The notes beneath the pieces were generated by a model. That model worked only from the letters and a program-made list of their open reading frames with translations. It was not told the DNA's origin and ran no database searches. The position numbers were made by a program, and so were the translations under genes. Positions 51,349 through 60,217 of a stretch of DNA of 64,000 nucleotides are shown one piece after another. Source of the stretch: Verrucomicrobiia bacterium DG1235 (lineage in GTDB: Bacteria; Verrucomicrobiota; Verrucomicrobiia; Opitutales; Opitutaceae). The DNA lies in NCBI GenBank assembly GCA_000155695.1, contig DS990592.1, positions 3,023,973 through 3,087,972 of the forward strand, given 5' to 3'. Positions within the stretch are counted from its first letter, which is position 1. Each line of letters opens with the position of its first letter.

Positions 51349-51374
51349 GTGGGAGCGTGCTTGCCACGCGATCT
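51349..51374 (+). repeat. REP-like palindrome, copy 3
   Basis: GTGGGAGCGTG-CTTGC-CACGCGATCT, with perfect GCGTG/CACGC arms. It lies 16 bases after the GH5 stop codon. Confidence 0.75.
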
Positions 51375-51476
51375 CCTCAACCTACCACCACAAAAACGCA
51401 CCCATTTCCCTTTCCACAACAAAAGCAATCCCCCACTGTCTAAAGGTCGTCGGCAACCCAAAAAATCCCGAGACCC

Positions 51477-53579
51477 ATGACCTCTAATACGAAATCTACA
51501 GAGCGACGCATCCCCCTCGCTCTCCTCACTTTTCTCCTCTTTTCCATCCCCGCTGTCCTCGCCAGCGCCATCACCACCCTCCCCACCGGTGGCGCTTCCC
51601 TCCTCCCCGCCGACCCGCTCAACCAGCCGGGCAACTTCTGGGAAGGCAGCTTCAACGGCCAACCCGTCGCCTCCGCCCAAGTCGTCGACGTCGACCACCC
51701 AGACTTCAGCCAAGCCATGCGGGTCACCGTCACCAACCCCGCCGGACAATTCTACAACGGCGCCGTTCAGCTCCGCTCCAACCCAGCCGTCGCCGAAAGC
51801 GACGTCATCCTAATCCGCCTCTTCTTCCGCTCCATCGAGTCAAAAGACGAGTCCGGCGTCGGCTTCGCCACCGTCTTCCCCCAAGGCCCCGCCCCGGACT
51901 ACAACAAATACGTCCAGCAAGAAGTCACCGCCACCAACCAATGGGTCGAGTACTTCTTCCCCTTCCAAATAACCGAATCCCTCGCCGCCGGAGACCTCTC
52001 CCTCCAGATCGGAGCCGGAGCAGGCTCCAAAACCCAAACCTGGGAAATCGCCGCCATCGACTTCATCAACTACCGCAACACCCGCACCGTAGACGAACTC
52101 CCCAAAACCCGCCCCACCTACGCCGGTCGCGATCCCGACGCCCCTTGGCGCGCCGCAGCCGCAGCCCGCATCGAGCAACACCGCAAAGGCGACTTCCGTA
52201 TTCGCGTCCTGGACACACAAGGCTCCCCCGTCCCCGACGCAACCATCTCCGTCGAGTTCCTCCGCCACGCCTACCACTTCGGCTCCGTCATCGTAGCCAG
52301 CCGCATCTTCGGCAACGAAGCAGACGACATCACCTACCGCGAAAAATTCCTCGACCTCTTCAACCAAAGCGGACCTGAAAACGACTTCAAATGGGCGCCG
52401 TGGGCAGGTGAATGGGGCAACGCCTTCAACGCCACCCAAACCCTCGCCGCCATGCAATGGCTGCAAGACCGCGACATCTACACCCGCGGACACGTCATGG
52501 TCTGGCCCTCCAAGCGAAACCTTCCCAATCTCATACAGAGCTACCTCCCCGAAGGCAACCCAGCCGCCGCAGACCCCGCCGCCAAACAAGTCGTTCTCGA
52601 CCACATCGACGACGTCGCCAGCCGCTCCGCCCCCGTCATCGACGAGTGGGACGTGCTCAACGAACCCTACGACAACCACTACCTCATGGACGCCTTCGGC
52701 AACCAAGTCATGCTCGACTGGTTCGCCCGCGCCCGCACCCACCTCCCCCGCCAAGACCTCTACCTAAACGACTACAGCATCCTCTCCGGCGGCGGACGCG
52801 ACTTCGCACACCAACAACACTTCGAAGACACCATCGAGTATTTGGTTTCCAACGACGCCCCCATCACCGGCATCGGCATGCAAGGCCACTTCAGTTCCTC
52901 GCCCACCGGTATCGAACTCGTCTACTCCATCCTCAATCGCTACCACAACCACTTCCCCCACCTCAAAATCCGCGTCACCGAATTCGACATCGTCACCGAC
53001 GACGAAGAGATGCAGGCCGACTACACCCGCGACTTCCTCACCATCATGTTCAGCCACCCCGCCACCGTTGGAGTGCAGAACTGGGGCTTCTGGGAAAACG
53101 CCCACTGGCGATCCTCCGCCGCCATGTACACAGCCGACTGGCGCGAAAAACCAAACGCCGTCGCCTGGCGCCGACTCACCCAAGAAACCTGGTGGAACGA
53201 CTTCGCCGGCGACACCAACACCTCCGGCGAATACGCAAACCGCGGCTTCTACGGCGACTACCACGTCACCATCACCCACACCAACGAAACCACCGAATTC
53301 ACCCTCCCTCTCCACAAAGGCGGCCCCAACGAATTCGAAATCACCCTCGGGTCTACATCCACCACCGACACCCCAACGCTCCGTATTCAAAACACCCCAA
53401 CAACTCCCACCATCTTTCTCAGCGAAATCCCCGACCAAGCTTACTTCCTCAACACCTCCCGCAACCTCCGCGACTGGTCCACCCTCGTCAAGTTCAAGCA
53501 AACCACCCCCGGCCTCCGCTACCGCTTCCCCCTCAACACCGCCGAAACCAACTTCCTCCGCCTCGAAGCCCAGCCTTAA
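51477..53579 (+). CDS. Secreted GH10 endo-1,4-beta-xylanase with N-terminal carbohydrate-binding-like module
   Basis: 700 residues. A signal peptide (LLTFLLFSIPAVLASA) is followed by a jelly-roll, CBM4/9-like module (about 35-190). The GH10 barrel (about 230-565) has FKWAPWAGEWG, the acid/base Glu near 397 in DVLNEPYDN and the nucleophile Glu near 502 in IRVTEFDIV. The C-terminus (565-700) is beta-rich and includes FLSEIPDQAYFLNTSRNLRDW, a type of domain frequent in Verrucomicrobiota exoproteins. It probably degrades xylan outside the cell or in the periplasm, together with its GH5 and GH2 neighbours. Confidence 0.93.
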   Translation: MTSNTKSTERRIPLALLTFLLFSIPAVLASAITTLPTGGASLLPADPLNQPGNFWEGSFNGQPVASAQVVDVDHPDFSQAMRVTVTNPAGQFYNGAVQLRSNPAVAESDVILIRLFFRSIESKDESGVGFATVFPQGPAPDYNKYVQQEVTATNQWVEYFFPFQITESLAAGDLSLQIGAGAGSKTQTWEIAAIDFINYRNTRTVDELPKTRPTYAGRDPDAPWRAAAAARIEQHRKGDFRIRVLDTQGSPVPDATISVEFLRHAYHFGSVIVASRIFGNEADDITYREKFLDLFNQSGPENDFKWAPWAGEWGNAFNATQTLAAMQWLQDRDIYTRGHVMVWPSKRNLPNLIQSYLPEGNPAAADPAAKQVVLDHIDDVASRSAPVIDEWDVLNEPYDNHYLMDAFGNQVMLDWFARARTHLPRQDLYLNDYSILSGGGRDFAHQQHFEDTIEYLVSNDAPITGIGMQGHFSSSPTGIELVYSILNRYHNHFPHLKIRVTEFDIVTDDEEMQADYTRDFLTIMFSHPATVGVQNWGFWENAHWRSSAAMYTADWREKPNAVAWRRLTQETWWNDFAGDTNTSGEYANRGFYGDYHVTITHTNETTEFTLPLHKGGPNEFEITLGSTSTTDTPTLRIQNTPTTPTIFLSEIPDQAYFLNTSRNLRDWSTLVKFKQTTPGLRYRFPLNTAETNFLRLEAQP

Positions 53580-53592
53580 AGAGCAACCCAAT

Positions 53593-53619
53593 ATGGGAAG
53601 CGGCCTTGGGCCGCGATTC
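53593..53619 (+). repeat. REP-like palindrome, copy 4 (different arms)
   Basis: TGGGAAGCGGCC-TTG-GGCCGCGATTC. The flanks (GGGA.., CGAT) and the CTTG loop match the other copies, but the arms are GCGGCC/GGCCGC. It lies between the convergent GH10 and GH2 genes. Confidence 0.75.
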
Positions 53620-53633
53620 ATATCCTAGCTATC

Positions 53634-55466
53634 TCACTCCTTCGCCTTCTCCTCATAGTACTGCTGCAGCACGAAAAACGCCTGCTTCCGCTCCCCATTA
53701 TCCCCTATCAAACCCTTCCGATTCCAGCCATCCTGCACAAACGCAAGCGAGCGACGAGGCGAACGAAAGTCCACCAGTATCCACGGAGTCATCCCACTCA
53801 ACCCAGGAATCCGTTCCAGCATCTCCACCGTGCGAGCATACAGATCCGCCTGATACTCCTCGCTGAAACGCGTCAATGCATCGCCGTGCATCCCCTGCAA
53901 CGCACCCGCCCCAAACTCGCTAATCACCACCGGCTTCTCGTATCCAATTTCCCACGTCACACGATCGAGCTTCTCCGGCAAGCCATCGTACCAACCAATG
54001 TACTGATTGAAGCTCAAGATATCCGTGTACTGCCCAAACGGATCATCCACGATCTTGTGCGCATCGTTATCCGCCGGATTGTGAAACTCCATCGCCGCCG
54101 AAACCAAGCGACTCGGATCCAGCTCCCTTGTATCATCCACCAAACGCTTCAAGAAACGCGTCCGCGCCTCGCTCACCGGCGTCTCGTTCGCCATCGACCA
54201 CACAATCACGCTCGAGCGGTTCCGGTCCCGCAAAATCAAGTCCCGCAACTGCCCCCGGGCATTCGCCAAAGTCTCCGCATTCTCCCAAGAGATCGTCCAA
54301 TACACCGGGACTTCCTCCCATAGCAAAATCCCCATCTCGTCCGCCACCCGAGCCATGCTCTCGTTATGCGGATAATGGGCCAGCCGAGCAAAGTTACACC
54401 CAAGCTCCTTCGCCCAACCGAGCAACAAGCGCGAATCCTCCGCCGAACGCGCCCGACCGCCCCGCAACGGATTCTCCTCGTGAATGCTGATCCCCCGCAA
54501 AAACACCGGCTCCCCATTCAACAGAATCTCGCGTCCCCGCGTCTCTATCGTGCGAAACCCCATGCGATCCCGCGTCACGTCTCCCGCCGCAGCAACCTCC
54601 ACCTCATACAACCGCGGCGTTTCCGGACTCCACAAGACCATCCCCTCCGGCCTCGCAAAACTCCCCGAAACTCGTCCCTCCTCGTCGCACGCAAACCGTT
54701 TCTCAACCCCCAGCTCCGGCAAGCGTACCGATACAGCATCCCCTTTGTTCGCCCCCTCTACAAACGCCGAAAACGAAATTCGATCCCTACCCCGATCCAA
54801 CGATAAGTAAAAATCGGATACAAAAACATCCGGCGTTTCCAACAACAAAACATCCCGCGTGATCCCACCGTAGTTCCACCAGTCGGTGTTGAGCGTCGGC
54901 ACCGCATCCTTCTCCCGCTCATTGTTCACCATCACCACCACAGAGTTCTTCCCGTCCCGCAACGCATCCGTTACCTCAAACTGAAACGGCGTAAATCCGC
55001 CCACATGCACCCCGAGCTTTTGCCCATTTAGATAAACATGCGCCTCGTAGTTCGCCGCACCGAAATGCAAGAACTGACGCCCCACAGACTCCCCTTTCGC
55101 AAAATCAAAGGTCTTCCGATACCAAACAGAACCTTCGTAATAGAAGAGCTTGTCGTCCTGCGAATTCCAATCTCCCGGCACGTCCAAAGTCGGAGACTTC
55201 TCGAAATCGTACTCCAACAACTCACTCCTGTCCTTCTGCGTCCGATCTAGAAAATATCCGCCCGTCGCCGGCACGCTCTTATCAAACGGCTCGTATCGAT
55301 AATTGTAATACCCGTTCTCATACGGATCCACAATCACGTGCCACTTCCCGTTCAAAGTCTGAGCTACCCGATCGTAGACATTCGCAACATTGTCGCTACG
55401 GCCAAACAATCCAGCCGCCGAAACCAAACCAAAAAGAAACAGAGATAATGCTTTCATAAAATTCAT
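53634..55466 (-). CDS. Secreted GH2 beta-glucuronidase/beta-galactosidase-type hydrolase
   Basis: 610 residues from ATG 55466 (or 55457), which gives the signal peptide ALSLFLFGLVSAAGLFG. Longer open frame upstream translates repeat DNA and is rejected. The three GH2 domains are visible: sugar-binding domain (WYRKTFDFAKGE, HFGAANYEAHVYLNG), Ig-like domain and barrel. The acid/base Glu near 427 is in IVWSMANETPVSE and the nucleophile Glu near 516 in VISEFGAGAL. It probably releases glucuronic acid or galactose from hemicellulose side chains. The leader contains a REP-like palindrome. Confidence 0.9.
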   Translation of the reverse strand: MNFMKALSLFLFGLVSAAGLFGRSDNVANVYDRVAQTLNGKWHVIVDPYENGYYNYRYEPFDKSVPATGGYFLDRTQKDRSELLEYDFEKSPTLDVPGDWNSQDDKLFYYEGSVWYRKTFDFAKGESVGRQFLHFGAANYEAHVYLNGQKLGVHVGGFTPFQFEVTDALRDGKNSVVVMVNNEREKDAVPTLNTDWWNYGGITRDVLLLETPDVFVSDFYLSLDRGRDRISFSAFVEGANKGDAVSVRLPELGVEKRFACDEEGRVSGSFARPEGMVLWSPETPRLYEVEVAAAGDVTRDRMGFRTIETRGREILLNGEPVFLRGISIHEENPLRGGRARSAEDSRLLLGWAKELGCNFARLAHYPHNESMARVADEMGILLWEEVPVYWTISWENAETLANARGQLRDLILRDRNRSSVIVWSMANETPVSEARTRFLKRLVDDTRELDPSRLVSAAMEFHNPADNDAHKIVDDPFGQYTDILSFNQYIGWYDGLPEKLDRVTWEIGYEKPVVISEFGAGALQGMHGDALTRFSEEYQADLYARTVEMLERIPGLSGMTPWILVDFRSPRRSLAFVQDGWNRKGLIGDNGERKQAFFVLQQYYEEKAKE

Positions 55467-55467
55467 T

Positions 55468-55530
55468 GTAGGGTTGGACCTCTTGACGGACCTAGCTCGC
55501 AAAGCGAAGACTGTTGGTCCAGACCGCAAA
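55468..55530 (-). repeat. REP-like element and AGCTCGCAAAGCGAAG repeat in the GH2 leader
   Basis: TGTAGGGTTGGACC-TCTTGAC-GGACCTAG (55468-55495), then AGCTCGCAAAGCGAAG (55494-55510), then GTTGGTCCAGACC. GGACC and GGTCC can pair across the element. It lies directly upstream of the GH2 start. Confidence 0.65.
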
Positions 55531-55708
55531 GCCCAAGTTTTCAACCATGCCACCCTAAACGAACGGGCTCTCCACCGGGGATTCAATTCCGGCAAAAGTA
55601 GCGATCCGACCAACAATTCACACATTGTAAATCGCTCGCCGCTCTCATAATCCAAAACCGTCTTCCAACAGGTGATGACACGGCAGAGCGCCCGTCCGCT
55701 AGCGGTAG

Positions 55709-55732
55709 CAAATTTTTAAATTAGAAAATTTG
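55709..55732. repeat. AT-rich inverted repeat upstream of the GH2 gene
   Basis: CAAATTTT and AAAATTTG are separated by 8 bases, just after a CCGCTAGCGG palindrome (55696-55705). It lies between the decayed glycosidase and the GH2 gene and could be a terminator stem or an operator. Confidence 0.4.
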
Positions 55733-55753
55733 TATTTAACCAAAGGATACGCC

Positions 55754-56741
55754 TCACCCTTTCCCTTTCACCGGAGGCAGCTTCCTCAAGTTCTGCCCCA
55801 CTCCATAGGTCACCGTCTCCACCACCTTCCCCTTCGCGCTCAAAACGTAGATCTTACTGCACTGCGGCGGCACCGAAACCGAGACCGTCTTGTCCAAGCC
55901 AGTATCCACCGCCAACGCGCCATCCCAAAAACGAAGGATTCCCCACTCCCTCCACATCGCGATTCGGATTCGCATACGTCACGTTCACCTCCGTCAAAGC
56001 CCACACCAATCGATTCTCCCCCGTGCGACCATGCTTCGCATCCGCAGCCTCCATCAACGCCACCAGCTTCTGCACGTCCCGCCGGATCGCTGCCGCGCTG
56101 CCATGCACCACATCCTCCCGATCATACTCCACGCCATTCGGATACGAGTGAAAACTAAACCCGTCGACCAGCCAACGCCCCTCCGCGTCCCGACCCGTCA
56201 TGTCCAAATCCCCACCGCACAAGGCCGCATAAACCGGCTCCCGCAGCCACGCTTCGTCCGAAATCAGAATCGTAATCGACGGATCCGCCGCCCGCATCGC
56301 CGGAGCGATCCGCTGCAAATACGCATGCACCTCCTCCACCGTATGCTCGTCGTGCAACATGGGTTCGTTACCGATCGACCAATACTTCACAGCCTTGCGA
56401 CCCTCCCTGTTAAAATGCTTCACAAACGCCGACGCCTCTTCCGCCGAAAACGTGTAAGGTACCTGCACCAAAGGCTCCACCCCGATCGCTTGCACAGAGT
56501 CGACCATCGAAGTCCAATGCGCCAACGACATCGGCTCCACATTGTATCCATTCCCGCCAATACGAATCAGCGACACTCCGCTCTCCTCCACCTGCGGCCA
56601 AAGCAAATGCAAGTACCCCACCCGATCCTCCGCCTCGTCGCTCAACCAATAGTTCTGACCGAACAACATCGGGCTAATCTCACGCGCACCCGCAGAGCAG
56701 ATAGCCAATAAAGCAATCACTATCGCTTGAATCGTTTTCAT
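55754..56741 (-). pseudogene. Clan GH-A glycosidase, frameshifted and internally deleted
   Basis: The 5' part (56741 to about 55930) encodes a signal peptide (IQAIVIALLAICSAGA) and a TIM-barrel glycosidase with SLIRIGGNGYN, the acid/base Glu near 126 in YWSIGNEPMLHD and a nucleophile-type TEVNVTY near 250, up to DVEGVGNPSF. From there the frame continues only to 55854 with unrelated sequence. A second frame gives WDGALAVDTGLDKTVSVSV through to KLPPVKGKG, ending at 55754, which reads like the natural C-terminal domain of such enzymes. The stretch that should join them (probably more than 100 residues) is missing. I read this as deletion plus frameshift. A sequencing error alone would not explain the lost segment. 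Confidence 0.7.
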
Positions 56742-56914
56742 AGGTTCGAAGGGGTCATTTCCGCAAAGGCAGCCAACTGCCAGAATCAGGGAAGGATACG
56801 AAGCTCGCCCAAATCCGGCCGCTTACAAACTCTCTTTAGAACCCCCTCTTTCGAGGGGCGCCCATTCGCTCGCTTAAACTTGAAAACATCCCCCAAGCAA
56901 ACGAAACCTTCCCC

Positions 56915-58978
56915 ATGCCTTTCTTCCCGAAACGCTCGACCCCCGCCCACCGCTTCCATGGCTGGCTCTGCCTCCTCGCCACCTGTACATTCGCGCTCCA
57001 CCCCCTCGCCGCCACCGAATCGCCTCTCACCGATATTGACCTCATAAAAACCCTCTCTCGCGAAGAAGCCGCCACCCGAATCCCCGTCCTCGTCGAAGGC
57101 ACCGTCATCCTCACCGAAAGCTACGCCTTCGTCCTTCACGACGGCCAATCTGGCATCTTCGTCTACGGAAAGGACAACCAAGCCCTCCCCTTCGGCACCA
57201 AGATCCGCCTCGAAGGCTCCACCGAACGGGGCGAATTCGCCCCCTCTGTCCGAGCCACTCGCATCACTGTCCTCGGACAAGACACCGTCACCCCGCTCCC
57301 CATCGAAAACCTCGACGAGCTGGAATCAGGCACTCTCGACTGTCAGTGGATCGAAATCGAAGGCACCCTCCGCAACGCCCAAGGCGGCTCCGACGCCATC
57401 TCCTTCCTCGCCTCCTACGCTACACTCGCAGCGGGCCCCAAGCGCCTCCACCTCGCCTTCTCCGAAACCCCCTTCGAAACCGTGCAAAGCTGGGTCGGCG
57501 CCCGCGTCCGCATCCGCGCCGCCTGCCTCCACTTCTTCAACTCCCACGGCCAACTCTACGGAGCGCGCCTTATCGTCCCGAACACCGACTCCCTCGCAAT
57601 CCTAGAAAACGCCCTCCCTCCAGAATCCGTTCCCCTCGTCAAAATCGAATCCCTCCTCCGCTACTCGCCGCAAAAAACCGCGCAAACCCGCGTCCACATC
57701 CGCGGCACCGTCACCTACAAAAACAGCCCCACTGAGCTTTACCTCCAGGAAGGGCAACGGGGCATCTTCGTCCACGCCATCGATCCGCCGCCGATCGAAA
57801 TAGGCGACACCATCAACGTCCTTGGCTTTACCCGACGCGGACTCTACTCCCCCGAGATCGAAGACGCTGTCATTGAAATCTCAGGACAAAACCAAACCCT
57901 GCTGCCCCGACCCCTATCCGTCGAAGAAGCCAAGACCGCCGACGGCGAACTCGTGCAAGTCGAAGCCACCCTCATCGACTCGAGCATCACCACCGACTCC
58001 ACCCGCATCACCCTCAAGTCGGACAACACCACCTTCACCGCATCCATCCCCCATCTGGAAAAACCGCCTTCCCTGCCCGCCCCCGGCAGCCGCCTCCAGC
58101 TCGCCGGCATCGCCCGCGTCGACCGCGCCCCCGATTCCGGCACCCCCTTCCCTTGGCTTCCCACATCCTTCGAACTCCTCCTACGCTCCCCCCAAGACCT
58201 CCTCGTCCTCCAACGCCCTCCCATTTCCACCACCGTCTGGATCTTCGCCACAGCCACCGCCGCCACCTCCCTATCCCTCCTCATCGCCGCCGCCTTCTGG
58301 TGGATCTCCCACAAGAAACTCGCCGAACAACAACGCCGCCGCATCATCCGCGAAGCGGAATTCGCCGCCATGATCAAAGAGCGCATGCGCCTCGCCCGCG
58401 AAATCCACGACAACCTCGCCCAAGGCTTCACCGCCGTATCCATCCAGCTGGAAACCGCCAAACACAAGCTCCCGGCCGCAGCCGCTCCCGTCCGCTCCCA
58501 CCTCGACCAAGCCAGCGCCCTCGTTCGCGAAAGCCTCGCCGACGCCCGCCGCTCCATCCAAGGACTCCGCCACGAATCCCTCTCCAACGCCGACTTCCTC
58601 GCCGCCCTCGAACGCATCGCCGGTCGCGTCCTCAAAGACACTCCCATCGCCTTCCAACAAGAACTCAAAGGCGACGTCGCCCGCCTCGGCGCCGAAGCGG
58701 AAAACGAGCTCATCGCCATCGCCACCGAAGCCATCACCAACACCGTCAAACACGCCCAAGCCAAACGTATCCAAATTTCCTGCCAAATACACGAAGCCCA
58801 CGGCACCCTCTCCATCAGCGACGACGGCATCGGCTTCCGCAAAGACCAACCCCCTCCATCCGGCTTCGGCCTGCAAGGCATGCAAGAGCGCGCCGCCAAA
58901 ATCCACGCCACCCTCACCCTCGACTCCTCCCCCAAGCAAGGCACCCGCATCACGATTCACATTCCCATCGATTCTTAA
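56915..58978 (+). CDS. NarX-type sensor histidine kinase with OB-fold-like periplasmic repeats
   Basis: 687 residues. After a signal peptide or first membrane segment (WLCLLATCTFALHPLAA) come two similar beta-rich repeats in the periplasm (about 55-220 and 255-430; VLVEGTVILTESYAFVLHDG and VHIRGTVTYKN..LYLQEG), resembling OB folds. One membrane helix (about 442-465) leads to a HisKA_3 domain with His498 in LAREIHDNLAQGF and a HATPase domain (ITNTVKHAQAK, SDDGIGF, GLQGMQERA). It pairs with the response regulator 2 bases downstream. Its position beside hemicellulases suggests glycan sensing, but this is an inference. Confidence 0.93.
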   Translation: MPFFPKRSTPAHRFHGWLCLLATCTFALHPLAATESPLTDIDLIKTLSREEAATRIPVLVEGTVILTESYAFVLHDGQSGIFVYGKDNQALPFGTKIRLEGSTERGEFAPSVRATRITVLGQDTVTPLPIENLDELESGTLDCQWIEIEGTLRNAQGGSDAISFLASYATLAAGPKRLHLAFSETPFETVQSWVGARVRIRAACLHFFNSHGQLYGARLIVPNTDSLAILENALPPESVPLVKIESLLRYSPQKTAQTRVHIRGTVTYKNSPTELYLQEGQRGIFVHAIDPPPIEIGDTINVLGFTRRGLYSPEIEDAVIEISGQNQTLLPRPLSVEEAKTADGELVQVEATLIDSSITTDSTRITLKSDNTTFTASIPHLEKPPSLPAPGSRLQLAGIARVDRAPDSGTPFPWLPTSFELLLRSPQDLLVLQRPPISTTVWIFATATAATSLSLLIAAAFWWISHKKLAEQQRRRIIREAEFAAMIKERMRLAREIHDNLAQGFTAVSIQLETAKHKLPAAAAPVRSHLDQASALVRESLADARRSIQGLRHESLSNADFLAALERIAGRVLKDTPIAFQQELKGDVARLGAEAENELIAIATEAITNTVKHAQAKRIQISCQIHEAHGTLSISDDGIGFRKDQPPPSGFGLQGMQERAAKIHATLTLDSSPKQGTRITIHIPIDS

Positions 58979-58980
58979 GT

Positions 58981-59610
58981 ATGGAAAATCCAATTACACT
59001 CCTCGTCGTCGACGATCACCCCGCCTTCCGCGCCGGACTGCGCTCCATGCTCAGCGAAGCGCCCAACCTCGAAGTCGTCGCCGAAGCCGCTTCCGTCCAG
59101 GAAACCCTCGACCTTCACCAGCAACACGCCCCCGACGTCACCCTGCTCGACCTCAACCTTAAAAAGGAATCCGGCATCGACGCCATCACCCAGCTCCTCG
59201 CCATCAAAGCCGATACCCGAGTCATCGTGCTCTCCACCTTCGACATGAGCGAAGACATCCACCTCGCCTTCAAAGCCGGAGCCCGCGCCTACCTTCTTAA
59301 AGATTCCTCCCGCTCCGAAATCATCCAAGCCATCGAAGCCGTCTACGCCGGCGAGCGGGTCATCCCACCCGCCATCAAACAACGCCTCCTCGAGCAACGC
59401 TCCCGCCCCGCCCTCACCGCCAAGGAACTGGAAATCCTCGAGCTCGTCGTGCAAGGCCGCCGCAACAAGGAAATCGCCGCCGACCTCGGCATCACCGAAT
59501 TCACCGTCAAGGGACACCTCAAAACCGTCTTCCTCAAACTCCAGGTCTCCGACCGCACTGAAGCCGCCATCAAAGCCGTCTCCGAAGGCCTCGTCCACCT
59601 CCGCCCCTAA
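58981..59610 (+). CDS. NarL/FixJ-family response regulator
   Basis: 209 residues, starting 2 bases after the kinase stop codon, so the pair is one transcript. The receiver has LLVVDDHPAFRAGL, the phospho-Asp57 in VTLLDLNLKKESG and Lys in AYLLKDSSR. The LuxR-type helix-turn-helix is about residues 145-205 (LTAKELEILELVVQGRRNKE, FTVKGHLKTVFLKL). It is probably an activator or repressor controlled by the upstream kinase. Targets are unknown. Confidence 0.96.
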   Translation: MENPITLLVVDDHPAFRAGLRSMLSEAPNLEVVAEAASVQETLDLHQQHAPDVTLLDLNLKKESGIDAITQLLAIKADTRVIVLSTFDMSEDIHLAFKAGARAYLLKDSSRSEIIQAIEAVYAGERVIPPAIKQRLLEQRSRPALTAKELEILELVVQGRRNKEIAADLGITEFTVKGHLKTVFLKLQVSDRTEAAIKAVSEGLVHLRP

Positions 59611-59735
59611 AAAGTAACCAAATCCCCATTACACGCCGCTTCCCGAAGTTCTCTTTTTAAATTGAGAAATCCCACGAACTCACTTTCATCCTACCATAGT
59701 CCACACCAACTAAAACGTACCAATCCTCTAAAACT

Positions 59736-60044
59736 ATGGATCCTAAGACTCGCGGCATCGTCGCCTATCTCACCATTATCGGCTGGGTTATAGCCCTCGT
59801 AACAAACAATCCCAAAGACGAGCAAACCACGTTTCACCTACGACAAATGCTCGGAATCATGCTACTGGGCATAGCCTCCTCCGCTGTATCAGTTATTCCA
59901 ATACTCGGATGGATGATTTGGATGGTCGGATTTCTCGCAGCCTTCATCCTATGGATTATCGGCTTGCTAAGCGCTCTCGAAGGAACCCGAAAACCAGTGC
60001 CTTTCCTCGGAGAACATTTCCAAGAATGGTTTAAAAGCATCTAG
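59736..60044 (+). CDS. DUF4870-like small membrane protein
   Basis: 102 residues with three hydrophobic helices (IVAYLTIIGWVIALVTN, MLGIMLLGIASSAVSVIPILG, WMVGFLAAFILWIIGLLSAL) and the DUF4870 pattern of NNPKDEQTTFHLRQ between the first two. Function unknown. It stands alone, 126 bases after the response regulator. Confidence 0.82.
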   Translation: MDPKTRGIVAYLTIIGWVIALVTNNPKDEQTTFHLRQMLGIMLLGIASSAVSVIPILGWMIWMVGFLAAFILWIIGLLSALEGTRKPVPFLGEHFQEWFKSI

Positions 60045-60217
60045 CAATCGCACTCATACCCAGAGATTCGAAATCCTAATACGCGAATCAGGCTGACTAC
60101 TATTTTATCCACTTAGTGGATACGGGTGAGAGAAGATTCGCGTATCTTCGCCTCATGGTTTTTCGTGTAAACTCGACAAGTGCCTCGCTTGCTCAACACA
60201 GCGAACCCCTCTCAATC

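Noticed and set aside
51840-53621. Long antisense frames opposite the xylanase gene
   Set aside because: Same composition artefact; the GH10 frame has motifs, a signal peptide and domain structure.
52412-53866. Arg/Pro/His-rich frame overlapping the xylanase
   Set aside because: Frame-shifted reading of C-rich codons; no family resemblance.
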